The notes under the pieces were generated by a model. That model did not search any database and was not told where the DNA came from. It worked only from the letters and a program-made list of their open reading frames with translations. Both the position numbers and the translations under genes were made by a program. Source: Methanobacteriota archaeon (lineage in GTDB: Archaea; Thermoplasmatota; Poseidoniia; MGIII; CG-Epi1). Taken from it: a DNA stretch of 5,886 nucleotides. Within the stretch, counting starts at the first letter, position 1, and the number at the start of each line of letters is the position of its first letter. The stretch is from assembly GCA_003193815.1 (NCBI GenBank), contig PSPB01000040.1, positions 1 through 5,886 on the forward strand, in the 5' to 3' direction. Positions 4,128 to 5,886 of this stretch are shown here, one piece after another.

Positions 4128-5886
4128 CGCTTGACTTTCAGGCGCCGCGGGCCGAACTTATCGCCGTAGTGGTGCAGCGCCTGGTAGAAACTCGGAAGTG
4201 CGAAGACCGCCAGCAGCAACGAGAATAGCACCAGCGTGATAATCAGCGCGAAGAAATTGCGCAAGCCAATAAACTGGGTGCGGTAGAACGAGATGATGAC
4301 CCCCGACAGGACACCCCCCATCGTCGTGAAGGTGGCCTCGACGACCGACTGGCCCGTATACCGCACCGCCTTCGCGATGCCTTCGGGGCGCGTGCCTTCT
4401 TCGCGGACGCGTTCGGTAATCTGAATTGAATTATCGATGCCGATGCCGATGATAATGGTGCCGACCATGGCGGTGAAAATGTTCAGGTTGGTCCCGCCGG
4501 TGTGGACCGTGGCAGGATACCAGAGCACCACAATCAGGATAGGGAGGAAGGTGATGAAGCCGAAACGGAATGAGCGGAAAATCAGGACCATCGTCACCAG
4601 CACCAGCACCAGGCTCAGCACAATCGTCTTGTATTGCGTATCCTGAATGCCCTGATTGATGGCGATTGTGACTGGCGGGCCGCCGGTAAGTTGTGACAGC
4701 TCGGCGTCGAAGAGCAGGGTGTTGTAGTAGTAGGCGATACTGTCGGTGCGCTCGACCAGCAATGCAGTATCATCTATGTTGATATACGGCATGCTGACGT
4801 AAATGAGTGCCTTGGTGTAGTCATCGGTCAGCAGCATCGCGCGCATCTCTCCCGTGAACGAATCGTAGAAGACGTCAATCATGTCCTGCCGCAATTCCTC
4901 GCAGGTGTAGAACAGGCCGGTTTCTATCTGGCACGCCTGGCTGTCAAAGAACTCGTGGTGCAGGAACTCCCAGAAGCTACCGTCGAAGACAAAGAAAGGC
5001 TCCTCGTCACCGCCCTGCCCAACCTCGATACTAATGTGCGCTGACTTGAAAAAATCGACGATTGAGAACGCCGAGACGTTGATAGTATCGTCCGTGTTGC
5101 GATTGTTAATCGTGAGATTATTCAATTCGACCGTAGTCCAGTTCATCACGTCCAGCACCCCGAGGTCCTTGGCGGCCGGCTTCGGCCGGTCGGGCGACCC
5201 CGTTACGAGCAGGATGCCGGTCTGCCCCGCCTCGAACTTCTTGGAATACTCAGCCAGCTTGCGAATCGAGGCGATGTCTTCGGGCGCCGACTCGTCGCCG
5301 CGGATGTCCTGGTCCATAACCGAAAGCCGCGCCAGCGAGTAGCCAGTCACCAGCAGCACCACCAGCAGGATGACGCGCCACTGCTGCGACGAAACACGCG
5401 CAATGCCGGCCCACGATTTGGGGTGATGGCGGGTGTAGTTGGTGAGCTTCATGATGGCGGGAGTCATGCTCACCGTCAGAATGAACGAACAGATGACGCC
5501 AACTATCATCGTCAGCCCCACCGTACGCATCGGCGCAATCGGCGAGATGAAGAGCGCTGAAAAGCCAATCGTGTCGGTGAGTGCGCAGAGCAGCGTCGCC
5601 TTGCCGGTGGTCAGCATCGCCTTGTTGGTCGACTTGAAATGCGAGAGCCCCGCTTCGCGGAATTCGACGATGCGATTGGCGACGTGTAGCCCGTAATCGA
5701 CGCCAATCCCCACTAGGATTGGCCCTGCCGCAACAATCATCGGCGTCAGCACCACTCCTGAAATCCGCACCAGCCCCAACGTCCAGATAAGCGCACAGAA
5801 AATCGGGATGAGCACCACCGGTATCACGAAGACATTGCGGTGGAACCAGAGCATTATTCCCAGCACGATGACAAGCGAAATCGGCA
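4124..5886 (-). CDS. RND-superfamily exporter, HAE3/MMPL type; partial, 5' end beyond the window
   Basis: A cytoplasmic-membrane proton-driven exporter; substrates are typically lipids or hydrophobic compounds, but none can be named here. About 586 residues are visible. The frame stays open through the right edge (residues PISLVI precede the GTG at 5866), so that GTG is internal. Numbering from it, the segment starts within TM2 and continues TM3 (about 11-33), TM4 with GIGVDYGLH (53-61), TM5-TM6 (about 90-140), TM7 (164-180), a large extracytoplasmic domain (about 185-410), TM8 (414-430), TM9 (435-457), TM10 with GIGIDNSIQ (474-482), and TM11-TM12 (about 510-562). It ends in a basic tail KVKR. 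Asp57 and Asp478 are the expected proton-relay positions of the two halves. TM1 and the first external domain are missing. The external domain has just two cysteines (312, 322), a possible disulfide. It converges on ribH and overlaps it by 4 nt. A sampled stretch is clearly less GC-rich than the rib genes. Confidence 0.9.
   Translation of the reverse strand, partial: PISLVIVLGIMLWFHRNVFVIPVVLIPIFCALIWTLGLVRISGVVLTPMIVAAGPILVGIGVDYGLHVANRIVEFREAGLSHFKSTNKAMLTTGKATLLCALTDTIGFSALFISPIAPMRTVGLTMIVGVICSFILTVSMTPAIMKLTNYTRHHPKSWAGIARVSSQQWRVILLVVLLVTGYSLARLSVMDQDIRGDESAPEDIASIRKLAEYSKKFEAGQTGILLVTGSPDRPKPAAKDLGVLDVMNWTTVELNNLTINNRNTDDTINVSAFSIVDFFKSAHISIEVGQGGDEEPFFVFDGSFWEFLHHEFFDSQACQIETGLFYTCEELRQDMIDVFYDSFTGEMRAMLLTDDYTKALIYVSMPYINIDDTALLVERTDSIAYYYNTLLFDAELSQLTGGPPVTIAINQGIQDTQYKTIVLSLVLVLVTMVLIFRSFRFGFITFLPILIVVLWYPATVHTGGTNLNIFTAMVGTIIIGIGIDNSIQITERVREEGTRPEGIAKAVRYTGQSVVEATFTTMGGVLSGVIISFYRTQFIGLRNFFALIITLVLFSLLLAVFALPSFYQALHHYGDKFGPRRLKVKR

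Noticed and set aside
5172..5190. GGCCGGC-TTCG-GCCGG hairpin in the exporter gene.
   Set aside because: Only a 5-bp core stem lies inside coding sequence, and the tetraloop-like form is on the non-coding strand. It is likely a chance product of Pro/Ala/Lys codons.
5864..5866. GTG taken as the start of the exporter gene.
   Set aside because: The frame continues upstream to the window edge with hydrophobic residues matching TM2, and TM1 plus the first external domain would be missing. The gene must begin outside the window.

Overview
The window looks archaeal. It carries an archaeal-length DHBP synthase (RibB), the archaea-specific FAD synthase RibL, archaeal-style TATA boxes, and an HAE3/MMPL-type RND exporter. 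High GC and tightly packed short-gap genes would fit an uncultivated marine Thermoplasmatota lineage (Marine Group II/III type). That placement is inference; no rRNA or marker gene is present to fix it.

Layout. 1-117 is a promoter region with a TATA-like box. 118-1935 (+) encodes a 605-residue unrecognised protein. Its N-terminal part looks like a KAP-type P-loop NTPase whose nucleotide-binding motifs have decayed. A disordered linker, a strongly basic patch, a short HEAT-like helical region and seven copies of a P-x-F-x-x-V motif follow. 1936-1995 is a 60-bp intergenic region with a T-run, a perfect 14-bp palindrome and a second TATA box very close to the next start codon.

1996-4127 (+) is a compact four-gene riboflavin/FAD operon: ribB, ribL, ribE, ribH. 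The junctions are a 19-nt overlap, a 1-nt gap and a 4-nt overlap. RibB makes 3,4-dihydroxy-2-butanone 4-phosphate. RibH condenses it with the ribitylaminouracil to give dimethylribityllumazine. RibE dismutates that to riboflavin, and RibL adenylates FMN to FAD. The GTP-to-pyrimidine branch and the riboflavin kinase are not in the window. Three enzymes are archaeal in style, but RibE is the bacterial two-lobed type and resembles the E. coli enzyme.

4124-5886 (-) is the C-terminal part of an RND-superfamily exporter that runs off the right edge. It converges on ribH and the two stop codons share one CTAG. No tRNA, rRNA, CRISPR array, insertion sequence or attachment site was seen. Nothing forms a clear new defence or mobile system. 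The most unusual items are the decayed-NTPase protein, the palindrome at the rib promoter, the cysteine-free RibL, and two long perfect hairpins inside rib genes.
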